A DNA stretch of 64,000 nucleotides, from NCBI RefSeq assembly GCF_001696455.1, contig NZ_MAUJ01000003.1, positions 200,735 to 264,734 on the forward strand. The letters run 5' to 3'. The position numbers and the translations under genes are program-made. The notes beneath the pieces were generated by a model. The model was not told the DNA's origin. It saw only the letters and a program-made list of their open reading frames with translations, and searched no databases. Source of the DNA: Pseudoalteromonas luteoviolacea (GTDB lineage Bacteria; Pseudomonadota; Gammaproteobacteria; Enterobacterales; Alteromonadaceae). Position 1 is the stretch's first letter; every line of letters begins with the position of its first letter. Below, piece by piece: positions 7,728-16,388 of the stretch.

Positions 7728-10160
7728 CTAGAAATAACCTCTAAAACCAAGCGCAAAACTTCTGCCTGGCATGGGCGCTTTGTCTTTTAAGAATGAAGTA
7801 TGTACACGGGCCTCAGTATCTGTAAGATTATGTCCCTTTAAATACAAGACCCAATCTTGGCCAAACGCCGAGAAGTCGTAGTTTAGACTCGCATCAACCA
7901 ACGTATAACCTGATGTCGCAGTTTCATGTTCCGCGATGTGTGTTTGCTTTTGATAACGAACTACATCTAGGTTGACAGTAAACATGTCAAGGTTATAGCT
8001 CAATTTGGTACCAAATCTGACTGGTGAAACCATGGGCAGGTTTGCGCCGCTATTTAATCTCGCGCGAACCAAGTCTGCAAAGAGCGTTGCATTAAGCGCA
8101 TCTGTTGCCTGCCATGCCAATTCAGCTTCAAATCCGTGCGTTGTTACATCATCAGTTTTAAAAACATACACAGGCAAACCGTGCGCTTCATGTTCCGTTT
8201 CATTGTGCTCATCATCGTGGTCATGGTCATGGTCATGGTCATGGTCATGGCCATCGTCTGCCATCAAGCCTGTATTTGTCTGGTAATAGTAGTTATCGAT
8301 TTTGTTATAAAACGCATTTAATACAAATCCGAAATCTCCCTCCAGCTTACGCCAAGTAATATCAAGATTATGAGAGCGTTCTAAATCAATATCTTGCGGG
8401 TTCAACTCAAAAGCTAAGCTATCTTGTTTTTGTCTAAATAGCGCTCCGACTTCATAAGTGCCAGTACCAATATGTGGCCCAAATGAGAAGAGCTCTGACG
8501 CCGCAGGTGCGCGCTCCGCACGTGATACAGACACACCAATGTTATAACCGGGCTGGTAATCCCATACTGCACCTGCTGATATGCTTACTGGCGTAAACTC
8601 ATGATCTACATCGAACTTTCGATCTACAACACGCTGGCTATGGTCGTGGTCGTGGTCGTGGTCATGGTCGTGGTCGTGGTCGTGGTCATGGTCGTCGCCA
8701 TCGTGCTCATCTGCTTGCAAGTCACTACCAGATAAAAACACATTTGGCGCATCCAGCGTCACACGCTCTACCCGTGCACCTAACTGAACTAACACATCAC
8801 CAAAGTGACGCTCTTCCATCAATGCAAGTGCAAACGTCGTACTCACAGAGGGAGGGGTGAATGCCTCGGCACCCTGTGCCGAAAAGTCGCTACGCTTGTA
8901 ATGTACGCTCAGCCCCCCGCGCCAATCCGCAATTGGTTGATGCATTATATCGAGGCGAGCCTCTTGGCTTTCGTTGGCAAAAATAGTCCCGACTTCACCA
9001 TGCTCTATCTCACTGTGTTCATAATCAGTGTAAGCCGCACGGAAGTTTGCTTCACTTAAAAAGGTATTATCAAAGCTATATTTACCGATTAATTGCCAAC
9101 GGTCTTGGTCTAAGTCGGCATATACATCAGGGGCTTCGTCACCATGACTGTGGCCCGGAATACCATACTCTCTCGCCATTTTGCCATAAGAGACACCGAT
9201 ATAGCCTTGCTCAAATAAATACGAAGTACCGATAGTTGCCCCGTGGGAGTCTTCCGCGCTATTTTCAACCGTATAGTCCCCAGTCTTACTCGGCTCTTTA
9301 CCTAACTCTGCCGGTACTGGTATCTCATAGTCGTTGGACTCTCTAACAAAGCCATCCAAATGCAGTGCAAGATTTCCAGTACCCGTATTAAGGCTAATCG
9401 CAGCCAGCTTCTGGTCGTCCCCTGTCGCACGCTCAACTAAAAACTCGCCGTGAGTATCACTGCTGGTTGGCACACGCTCATCGACCACATTAACCACACC
9501 GCCAATAGCCCCACTGCCGTAAAACAAAGTTGCCGGACCTCGCAAAACTTCAACTTGCGTTGCTGTAATAGATTCAGACGCGACGGAATGATCAGGTCCT
9601 ACACGCGAAGCGTCACTGACGTCTAGACTATTTTGCGTAATCAGTACTCGCGGTCCGCTAAGGCCTCGTATAACTGGTGTACTCGCAACCTTTGCATGAA
9701 AGCTCGTATGCACACCCACTTGCTTAGAAAGTGTATCGCCCAAGGTTGCGGCTTGTTGCTCTCTCAGGGCGTCGCCAGAGAGCACACTCACCGGCATTGA
9801 GGACTCCATAGAGGAGGCATGGAAAGGAGAAGCTTTAACATCAATCACTTCCATTACCGATGCATTTAAGTTCACGGTGATGGTAGAGGCACCATTAGAT
9901 TGTGCTTTAACCAATTGATTTTTATGCGCAAAGCCTGAAGCGGTGATGTGTAATTCAACGTCACCACTTTTATTAGTTTGCAATGTAAACTTACCAAATT
10001 GGTCCGATTTAACTGCTTGTTGGCTGCCCATGACCGAAATAGTTGCATTGGCAATGGCTGCACCATTTTGATCTTGAATTTGTCCACTGATATTTTGAGC
10101 AAAAGCTTGTACTGAAAGCGGGGCTATCAAGCCAAGCATCAATGGCGAAAGTTTAAACAT
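7728..10160 (-). CDS. TonB-dependent receptor with His-Asp repeats, probably zinc uptake (ZnuD-like)
   Basis: 810 residues from the ATG at 10160, which I prefer to upstream alternatives because a signal peptide starts there (MFKLSPLMLGLIAPLSVQAFA). Order of domains: signal; carboxypeptidase-regulatory-like domain (ISGQIQDQNGAAIANATISV); plug (VSVLSGDALREQQAATLGDTLSKQ, RVLITQNSLDVSD, GPATLFYGSGAIGGVVNVV); 22-strand barrel ending in ...SFALGFRGYF with a terminal aromatic. Two extracellular-loop stretches of alternating His-Asp (coded near 8641-8695 and 8215-8252) are typical of zinc-binding loops. A Zur-box-like palindrome lies 21 bp before the start. Together these suggest outer-membrane zinc import under zinc limitation. 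Nickel or another metal remains possible. Confidence 0.88.
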   Translation of the reverse strand: MFKLSPLMLGLIAPLSVQAFAQNISGQIQDQNGAAIANATISVMGSQQAVKSDQFGKFTLQTNKSGDVELHITASGFAHKNQLVKAQSNGASTITVNLNASVMEVIDVKASPFHASSMESSMPVSVLSGDALREQQAATLGDTLSKQVGVHTSFHAKVASTPVIRGLSGPRVLITQNSLDVSDASRVGPDHSVASESITATQVEVLRGPATLFYGSGAIGGVVNVVDERVPTSSDTHGEFLVERATGDDQKLAAISLNTGTGNLALHLDGFVRESNDYEIPVPAELGKEPSKTGDYTVENSAEDSHGATIGTSYLFEQGYIGVSYGKMAREYGIPGHSHGDEAPDVYADLDQDRWQLIGKYSFDNTFLSEANFRAAYTDYEHSEIEHGEVGTIFANESQEARLDIMHQPIADWRGGLSVHYKRSDFSAQGAEAFTPPSVSTTFALALMEERHFGDVLVQLGARVERVTLDAPNVFLSGSDLQADEHDGDDHDHDHDHDHDHDHDHDHSQRVVDRKFDVDHEFTPVSISAGAVWDYQPGYNIGVSVSRAERAPAASELFSFGPHIGTGTYEVGALFRQKQDSLAFELNPQDIDLERSHNLDITWRKLEGDFGFVLNAFYNKIDNYYYQTNTGLMADDGHDHDHDHDHDHDDEHNETEHEAHGLPVYVFKTDDVTTHGFEAELAWQATDALNATLFADLVRARLNSGANLPMVSPVRFGTKLSYNLDMFTVNLDVVRYQKQTHIAEHETATSGYTLVDASLNYDFSAFGQDWVLYLKGHNLTDTEARVHTSFLKDKAPMPGRSFALGFRGYF
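8215..8252 (-). repeat. 6-bp microsatellite encoding (His-Asp)n, second block
   Basis: Tandem hexamer GGTCAT (plus strand) repeats about six times and encodes alternating His-Asp in an extracellular loop of the receptor. Length changes by whole hexamers stay in frame. Confidence 0.9.
8640..8696 (-). repeat. 6-bp microsatellite encoding (His-Asp)n, first block
   Basis: Tandem hexamer GGTCGT/GGTCAT (plus strand) repeats about nine times and encodes a longer His-Asp run in the same receptor. Synonymous GTG/ATG alternation interrupts perfect identity. Confidence 0.9.
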
Positions 10161-10181
10161 AATAATCCCATACATTATTTT

Positions 10182-10196
10182 TGTTATAATATAACA
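10182..10196. promoter_or_regulatory. Zur-box-like operator upstream of the TonB receptor
   Basis: TGTTATAATATAACA is a near-perfect palindrome matching the gammaproteobacterial Zur motif (core GTTATANTATAAC). It ends 21 bp before the receptor start codon, within the expected promoter. Zur assignment rests on motif recall plus the zinc-receptor context. Confidence 0.75.
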
Positions 10197-10389
10197 TATC
10201 AATATATTTATGTTTGCAAGTTTTTTGTCGCGTTTTTTGCACCACGCAACGAATTAACTTTTACCAAAAATCATAAATCAAGAGAGATACAATTCCAATA
10301 AGCCAGAATGCTTGAATTTTTAATTCATTCCAAATCATGCACTTAATAAAATGTTTCGAATTTTGGTAGAATTTGGATTGCATTTATTT

Positions 10390-10404
10390 TGTTACAATAT
10401 AACA
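10390..10404. promoter_or_regulatory. Second Zur-box-like operator, on the M3 peptidase side
   Basis: TGTTACAATATAACA differs from the first box at one position and contains a TACAAT -10-like hexamer on the plus strand. It lies 157 bp upstream of the M3 peptidase start, so each divergent gene has its own copy. Confidence 0.65.
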
Positions 10405-10561
10405 TCTCAAAAGTCACAACTAACCGCTTTCTCTTTAAATTAAACAAGTTCGTGCAAGATCTAGGTCCTCCCAACCGATTACATGCATAACAATTAATGA
10501 CCTAAAAAGCAGGTTGTTGGTGCGCTTTAAACCCAGCACTACAGAATCTCGGAAATTAAAT

Positions 10562-12724
10562 ATGATTAAAACAACAATTGCACTGGCTGTTAGTTCAGTC
10601 CTTTTATTGGCTGGCTGTAACAGTCAACACGCCGCGCCACAAAATAGTCAGGATAGACAACAAATCGCTGCGTCAAATACCCTTGATAATCCCTTGCTAC
10701 GAAAAAGCTCACTGCAATATCAGGCACCGGAATTTAACCTTATCCACGACGGCGATATTAAGCCTGCTTTTAAACAAGGCATAACTGAAAACCTAGCTGA
10801 AATCGAACAGATTATTGCGCAAAAAGACGTAACTTTTGCCAACACCATCGTTGCACTAGAGAAAAGCGGCGAGACTTTATCTCGTGTGAGCAGCTATTTC
10901 TGGAATATTAGCCTCACAGATTCAAACCCTGAACGCAGAGCGCTTCAACAAGAACTTGCACCGCTATCCACCCAACATAACGACAATATTTATTTGAACA
11001 AAGCGCTGTTTAAACGCGTTGAGCAAATACACAACAACCGCGACAACCTAAACTTAGATGCGGGGTCCAAAAGACTCGTAGAGGTTTATTACAAACGCTT
11101 CATTCGTGCAGGTGCAAAGCTCACAGCGGCGCAGCAAACTAAAATCCGCGCATTAAATAAAGAGCATTCGCAATTAACAACTCAGTTTGGCCAAAACTTG
11201 CTACAAGAAACCAGCAATATCGCAGTCACTGTAGACAACAAACGTGAGTTGAAAGGGTTAACAGACACGCAAATAGACTCGATGGCTGCTGCTGCAAAGC
11301 AAGCAGGAAAAAACGGCAAATATTTAATTAGTATTACCAATACAACACGTCAGCCAATTCTTGCCCATATCGAGAATAGAAGCCTGAGAGAACGCATCTG
11401 GCGTGCTTCTGCTGAGCGAGCACAGTCTGGCGAAACAAACAATATGCCCATTATTAAGCGCCTTGCAGAAATCCGTGCACAGCGTGCAAACTTGCTAGGT
11501 TTCGACAGCTGGGCAGCATACGGACTGTCTGCACAAATGGCACAGACACCTGAGACCGTGTTCTCCATGTTTTCAGGCATGACTGATGCTCTAATGACAA
11601 ACGTAGAACTTGAAACTCAGGCAATTAAAGCAAAAATGGCTGAAAAGGGCGACGAGTTTGAATTACAGCCTTGGGACTGGGCTTTTTACGCTGAGCTTGT
11701 ACGCCAAGATAAATACGCATTAGATGAAAACACGGTTAAGTCATATTTCGAATTCAACCGCGTATTAGAAGACGGCTTATTCTTTACAATGAAAGAATTG
11801 TACGGTGTTGAATTTAAGCATCGCCCTGATTTACCAGTGTATCACCCAGATGTAAAAGCTTATGAGTTGTTTGATCATGACGGTACTAGCCTAGCAATCT
11901 TTTACGCAGATTACTTTGCACGTCCGGGTAAACGCGGCGGTGCTTGGATGAGCTCTTTTGTTGACCAAACCCACCTACTTGCGCAAAAGCCGGTAGTAGT
12001 AAATGTTATGAACATCGCAAAAGCCCCAGAAGGCCAACCAACACTCTTGAGCTATGGTGAAGTAACGACCATGTTCCATGAGCTAGGTCATGGCATCCAT
12101 GGTATGTTCTCTGATGTAAAGTACCCTTCACTGGCAGGGACTTCAGTGTCCACTGATTTTGTTGAGTTCCCTTCTACCTTTGAAGAAGATTGGGCAATTC
12201 ACCCGAAAGTCATTTCAAACTACGCTAAGCATTACAAAACAAATGCAGCAATTCCAACAGGCTTACTTGATAAAATTGTGCGCTCTCGTAGCTTTAATCA
12301 AGGTTTTGATACATTGGAGTATGTGGCAGCTGCCATTGTCGATATGGAGTGGCACTCGTTATCACCTACCGATAAGGTAGAAAACGCTGAACAATTCGAA
12401 CAAGATACGCTGAAAAAACACGGCTTATACGTGCCTTATATTCAACCTCGTTACAAATCAGCATTTTTCTCACATTCAATGGGAGGTGGATATTCAGCGA
12501 GCTACTATGCCTATATGTGGAGTGAGATCTTAGCCGCTGACGCATATGCTTATGTTCAATCTCAAGGCGGCCTAGACCGAAAAATTGGCGATCACTATCG
12601 TAAGAATATTCTTGAAGTGGGTAATTCGAGACCATTAATGGATTCATACAAAGCGTTTAGGGGCCAAGCACCAACAACTGATGCATTGCTGACACGTCGA
12701 GGTTTGCAAACCACGAACTTGTAA
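10562..12724 (+). CDS. M3 family metallopeptidase lipoprotein (dipeptidyl carboxypeptidase-like)
   Basis: 720 residues from ATG 10562. The open frame extends to a TTG at 10514, but the lipoprotein signal MIKTTIALAVSSVLLLAGC (lipobox Cys19) starts at 10562. The zinc motif HELGH (His506, Glu507, His510) lies in TMFHELGHGIHGMFS, followed by TDFVEFPSTFEEDW with the third-ligand Glu, as in Dcp/oligopeptidase A. The C-terminal half has the usual M3 helices (SMGGGYSASYYAYMWSEILAADAY). It should trim peptides outside the cytoplasm. A Zur-like box upstream and a divergent zinc receptor suggest zinc-responsive expression, possibly to recover zinc-bound peptides or replace another enzyme; this is inference. 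Confidence 0.9.
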   Translation: MIKTTIALAVSSVLLLAGCNSQHAAPQNSQDRQQIAASNTLDNPLLRKSSLQYQAPEFNLIHDGDIKPAFKQGITENLAEIEQIIAQKDVTFANTIVALEKSGETLSRVSSYFWNISLTDSNPERRALQQELAPLSTQHNDNIYLNKALFKRVEQIHNNRDNLNLDAGSKRLVEVYYKRFIRAGAKLTAAQQTKIRALNKEHSQLTTQFGQNLLQETSNIAVTVDNKRELKGLTDTQIDSMAAAAKQAGKNGKYLISITNTTRQPILAHIENRSLRERIWRASAERAQSGETNNMPIIKRLAEIRAQRANLLGFDSWAAYGLSAQMAQTPETVFSMFSGMTDALMTNVELETQAIKAKMAEKGDEFELQPWDWAFYAELVRQDKYALDENTVKSYFEFNRVLEDGLFFTMKELYGVEFKHRPDLPVYHPDVKAYELFDHDGTSLAIFYADYFARPGKRGGAWMSSFVDQTHLLAQKPVVVNVMNIAKAPEGQPTLLSYGEVTTMFHELGHGIHGMFSDVKYPSLAGTSVSTDFVEFPSTFEEDWAIHPKVISNYAKHYKTNAAIPTGLLDKIVRSRSFNQGFDTLEYVAAAIVDMEWHSLSPTDKVENAEQFEQDTLKKHGLYVPYIQPRYKSAFFSHSMGGGYSASYYAYMWSEILAADAYAYVQSQGGLDRKIGDHYRKNILEVGNSRPLMDSYKAFRGQAPTTDALLTRRGLQTTNL

Positions 12725-12732
12725 AGTTAAAC

Positions 12733-12757
12733 AACTGGCCTCATGATGAGGCCAGTT
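12733..12757. terminator. Bidirectional terminator
   Basis: Perfect 11-bp arms AACTGGCCTCA / TGAGGCCAGTT with a TGA loop sit between the convergent M3 peptidase and solute-binding protein genes. TTTTC follows on the plus strand. Confidence 0.8.
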
Positions 12758-12775
12758 TTCCAACCAATAACAGGC

Positions 12776-13615
12776 CTACTCTCCAACTTCAAAACAAGTT
12801 GCGGCCCTACAATTGCGAGATAGTTGTAGGATGGCGTCATAAGTTCCGTCAGCTTTAATGGCTTGAAGCGTTTTATCAAATTGGGCTTTGAGTTTTTCTC
12901 CTTGCGCATTTTTAGAAAAAGCAAAATAACTCGGTATCGACAGTTCATATAGAGGATTTGGGACGACTGTATTTTGAAGCCCCAGCCGCTGTACAATATT
13001 CATTCCCCCCAATTTATTACTAATCACCACATCAACTCTGTCTGCTAGCAACAACTTGAAGCTTTGTGTGCCAGAGTTAGTCTCTACAAGCTGGTCGATC
13101 ACACCCGATTTTATGGCCGCGTCTATCTCAGTACCATAGCTTACGTTGCGTACTAGCCCAACCCGTACCTCACCCAGCTCTCTGATGTTGCCCACTAATC
13201 TGATGTCTGTATCTTTTCTAGTGAAAATAGAAACCGACTGCATGATTAACACTTGGTCTGAATAGAGCATGGTCTGTTGCCTATCCTTAGAAAAGTAAAT
13301 CGTAAAAATGCCGTCTGCATGGCCACTTTGGAGTTCTCTAATTGCTCGGCCCCACGGCAAAAACTGAATGTTGATAGGTTGCTTTAATCTCTTGAATACT
13401 TCGGTAACAATCTCAACACCGATCCCCTTTGGCACGTTGTTTTCTAAGTATTGATAAGGTGGATATTCAAGCGTCACAATGCGCAATGTTTTTGCATGCA
13501 CAAGCCCGCTCATGATGATGCTAAAAACACCCCACATGAATATATAGAGCGAGTTAAATGCCCTTTTCGTTTTGCGCGCCCCATTACCAATCATATTGAT
13601 TATTTTTAGACTCAC
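12776..13615 (-). CDS. Periplasmic solute-binding protein, family 3 (SBP_bac_3)
   Basis: About 279 residues. The N-terminal hydrophobic segment (SLYIFMWGVFSIIMSGLVHA) is a signal peptide or anchor. The SBP_bac_3 fold follows (KTLRIVTLEYPPYQYLENNVPKG..., GVEIVTEVFKRL, GHADGIFTIYFSKDR, RVGLVRNVSYG, LLLADRVDVVISNK). No ABC permease or ATPase genes are nearby, so it may be an orphan binding protein or sensor rather than part of a classical importer. It starts 11 bp after the stop of the upstream TonB receptor, so the two are probably co-transcribed and may handle the same ligand. The start is uncertain between GTG 13615 and ATG 13594. Confidence 0.8.
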   Translation of the reverse strand: MSLKIINMIGNGARKTKRAFNSLYIFMWGVFSIIMSGLVHAKTLRIVTLEYPPYQYLENNVPKGIGVEIVTEVFKRLKQPINIQFLPWGRAIRELQSGHADGIFTIYFSKDRQQTMLYSDQVLIMQSVSIFTRKDTDIRLVGNIRELGEVRVGLVRNVSYGTEIDAAIKSGVIDQLVETNSGTQSFKLLLADRVDVVISNKLGGMNIVQRLGLQNTVVPNPLYELSIPSYFAFSKNAQGEKLKAQFDKTLQAIKADGTYDAILQLSRNCRAATCFEVGE

Positions 13616-13626
13616 CTTTGTGTTTG

Positions 13627-16230
13627 CTAAAATCCTACATTGAGTTTTATATATGCCCTTCGTCCTCTTGGATCACCCGTTCTGGGGTCATAACTGCCTG
13701 CAATATCAACAAAAGGAGGTGGTTCATCAGTTAAGTTTAGTACTCCAACAGCAAGATAAGAGGTAGTTTCAAGTCCAAATAGGTTATCCAGTTGCAATGC
13801 ATACTGTGTATCGAAGGTTGTAAATGAGCCAATGCTATCTCCACTGACGTCATTTTCATAACTTGATACATGCCGCATAAAAGCAGCTACGCTATGATTG
13901 CTGTTGTGCCAACGCATACCAATACTGCCCCTTAATCTTGGTGAGGGGTTGCCCACAGTATTGCGATTGAGTTTGCCGAGGCCATCTGACACATTCCCAA
14001 CATTATCGGTCAAATCGTAGCTGAGCACATAGGAAGCGTAGATCTCAGGGACGAACCGACCGAATTGTGTGGTCATCGTATACATGCCAATCACATCAAA
14101 GCCTGACGTATCGATTGCTTGCGCATTAATAAACTTAGTATTAACGATTGAAATGGTTCCGGCAGCTGTACGGAACACCCGATTTGGGTCATCAGGCGCA
14201 GCATTCACCACGGCTTGATGACTTTCTCTGGTCAGTACATCATCAAATGAAAAACGCCAATAATCGACATCAAGATTCACACTTTCATCAGAAAAAGAAG
14301 CCCCAATATTAACGGCTGTTGAGGTTTCTGGCACCAACCCATCATCACCGAGCGTTCTGTTACCACCGAATGTGGTAGACCCATCGGCCGGATCGGTGAT
14401 GTTCGCAAAGTTCGTCTGTACTCCCTTAAGCTGATGTACAGATGGCGCTCTAAAGGAAGTACTGTACGAACCTCTGAGCGAGAGGTTGTCCGCTATGTGC
14501 CAAAGTACAGAAACTTTTGGATCTGTGGTATCTCCTCCCAAACTGCCATAATCTTCATACCTTGCCGCTAAACCCAATTCAAAATTGGACCAAATTGGGA
14601 TTCTTGCTTCAGCAAAAATAGCAGTTACGTCACGAGAGCCGTCAACATTCTGATTACCAATAAGAAAAGCAAAGCGGTCTTGCTGAGTCAAAGCGTCATA
14701 ACGTTGTACGATAGACTCTTTTCGGATTTGAGCACCGATTGCCAAGGCGATAAATTCGTCCCCAAACCCCAACACTTCATCAAAGGAGACGTAACCTTCC
14801 AAAATTTGCAGTTTGGACTCAAGGTTACCTATATAGTCTCCTATAATGAATGATCGCAATCGCTCATTATCTGGGTCAAACGGGTCAAAGGGGTTGAAAT
14901 AAATACATGAGCCAATACCTGCACTTTCCACTTTGTCGCAATTGGTGCCGCCAAACCCATGAAGTGCTTGTTGAAAATTATCCGCAATGACATCTCTTGG
15001 GTTCAGCAGTGCATCGTTGGTTGCATTCACATAAGCTAGCTGCCAGAACATATCTTGGCCTATATCACCCTCTAACCCGAATGCCACACGTGTGGTTCGA
15101 TGTTCATAGTAATTTTGCTCCGTGGGTTTACCCGCTCCGTAGGGTCTCCCCCGAAAAAAGACATCTTCTGAAAACGTATTATCAGGATGGGATGACAACA
15201 CACTTGGCGCATTCAGTACGGGGAAACTGGGTGAAACTTCTCTTGATATTTGATTGTCAGCGTGCCCCGCTTCAAACCATAATCGTATTCTGTCGCTCCA
15301 ATCCCATTTTGCGGTAGCAAAAAATTGTAACCTATCTTCATTGGGTACTATCGTAATTTGGGGAGCAAAATCGAACAGACAAAATGAGTTGCCATTGCTG
15401 CCTAGCGAAAATTGCCCGCCGCTTTTTTCACAATTTCTATCCGCAACGGTTAATCCTTGTGGGTTTTGAGCAGACGCCAAAGAGGGGATCACAAAGCTGC
15501 CTGGATTGCCAAAACTGCTAAAAGCAGGTTTATGCCAATCAACTTCACCTAGCAATAAACTAGCACGCTCAAGAACACTGGCAGCAAAAAGTATATAACC
15601 CGATTCACCGATATCGGCGCCATAGGCAAAATCAACTTTTGTTTCATCTTGACTGCCTTCACTCACTCTCTGACGGTATTCATATTGCAGTTGCGCACCA
15701 TCAAGGTCATCGCGGCTAATAAAATTAACCACACCCGCAACGGCATCGGAGCCATAAATCGCTGACGCACCATCACGCAAAATTTCAACTCTTTTAATGG
15801 CCAGCAATGGGATCAATGATGCCGTATCCACAAAGCTCGCTCCTTGGTCGGTGACGACCGACGAAGTAACTTGCCGCCTGCCGTTGAGCAACACCAAGGT
15901 TGACGAAACTCCTAACCCCCTTAAATTAACGTTGGCAGTCCCTACGGTGTAATTTTGCGATAAATTATCAGAGTTATTTTGTGCACCTGCATTAAAGGGC
16001 AAAGCTTCAATCAGATCCCTCGTACCATTGGCCCCCATATCTGAGAGTGTTTTGGCGTCTACATTAGACACTGGGGAAGAAGAGTCAGCCTGTACCGAAC
16101 GCTTTATTCGCGAGCCAGTCACTGTGATGGTCTCAATATCATTAGTGGCTTTCGCTATGTTTGGAAACGTCAAAAAAAGTGTTACAGCGCTGCATAACCA
16201 GAGGCACTTCTGAGCTTTATTCATCCACAT
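13627..16230 (-). CDS. TonB-dependent receptor (large outer-membrane transporter)
   Basis: 867 residues: signal peptide (CLWLCSAVTLFLTFPNIAKA), TonB-box/plug start ETITVTGSRIKRS, plug motifs (VNLRGLGVSSTLVLLNGRRQV, EILRDGASAIYGSDAVAGVVNFI) and a long beta-barrel ending GRRAYIKLNVGF with C-terminal Phe. This 'VTGSRI' class in Alteromonadales is usually linked to uptake of peptides, saccharides or other large nutrients rather than siderophores. The substrate is not readable from sequence, though the co-transcribed solute-binding protein downstream suggests a small ligand such as an amino acid or peptide derivative. ATG at 16230 or 16224 (MWM) could be used. Confidence 0.9.
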   Translation of the reverse strand: MWMNKAQKCLWLCSAVTLFLTFPNIAKATNDIETITVTGSRIKRSVQADSSSPVSNVDAKTLSDMGANGTRDLIEALPFNAGAQNNSDNLSQNYTVGTANVNLRGLGVSSTLVLLNGRRQVTSSVVTDQGASFVDTASLIPLLAIKRVEILRDGASAIYGSDAVAGVVNFISRDDLDGAQLQYEYRQRVSEGSQDETKVDFAYGADIGESGYILFAASVLERASLLLGEVDWHKPAFSSFGNPGSFVIPSLASAQNPQGLTVADRNCEKSGGQFSLGSNGNSFCLFDFAPQITIVPNEDRLQFFATAKWDWSDRIRLWFEAGHADNQISREVSPSFPVLNAPSVLSSHPDNTFSEDVFFRGRPYGAGKPTEQNYYEHRTTRVAFGLEGDIGQDMFWQLAYVNATNDALLNPRDVIADNFQQALHGFGGTNCDKVESAGIGSCIYFNPFDPFDPDNERLRSFIIGDYIGNLESKLQILEGYVSFDEVLGFGDEFIALAIGAQIRKESIVQRYDALTQQDRFAFLIGNQNVDGSRDVTAIFAEARIPIWSNFELGLAARYEDYGSLGGDTTDPKVSVLWHIADNLSLRGSYSTSFRAPSVHQLKGVQTNFANITDPADGSTTFGGNRTLGDDGLVPETSTAVNIGASFSDESVNLDVDYWRFSFDDVLTRESHQAVVNAAPDDPNRVFRTAAGTISIVNTKFINAQAIDTSGFDVIGMYTMTTQFGRFVPEIYASYVLSYDLTDNVGNVSDGLGKLNRNTVGNPSPRLRGSIGMRWHNSNHSVAAFMRHVSSYENDVSGDSIGSFTTFDTQYALQLDNLFGLETTSYLAVGVLNLTDEPPPFVDIAGSYDPRTGDPRGRRAYIKLNVGF

Positions 16231-16388
16231 TTGATAATCTCATGTGCTAGGCGATAAGCCTTTAACACGCACTTTCTAACATTATCTAAGCATAGAAGAA
16301 TTTTAAGCCCACCCCCTCTTTTTTATGCTTTATCAAACAGCCTTATCAACTAGAGAAGAGAGGCACTCTGTGCCTCTTAAGAAGTGGC

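Noticed and set aside
8005..8321. Plus-strand ORFs with Trp-Ser or Val-Met repeats
   Set aside because: These are antisense readings of the His-Asp microsatellite in the TonB receptor and lack start signals.
8215..8696. Possible CRISPR-like repeat array
   Set aside because: The unit is 6 bp, without spacers, and encodes a coherent protein segment.
12727..12996. Additional minus-strand ORF of 89 codons
   Set aside because: It overlaps the end of the solute-binding protein in another frame and spans a terminator; no coding signal.
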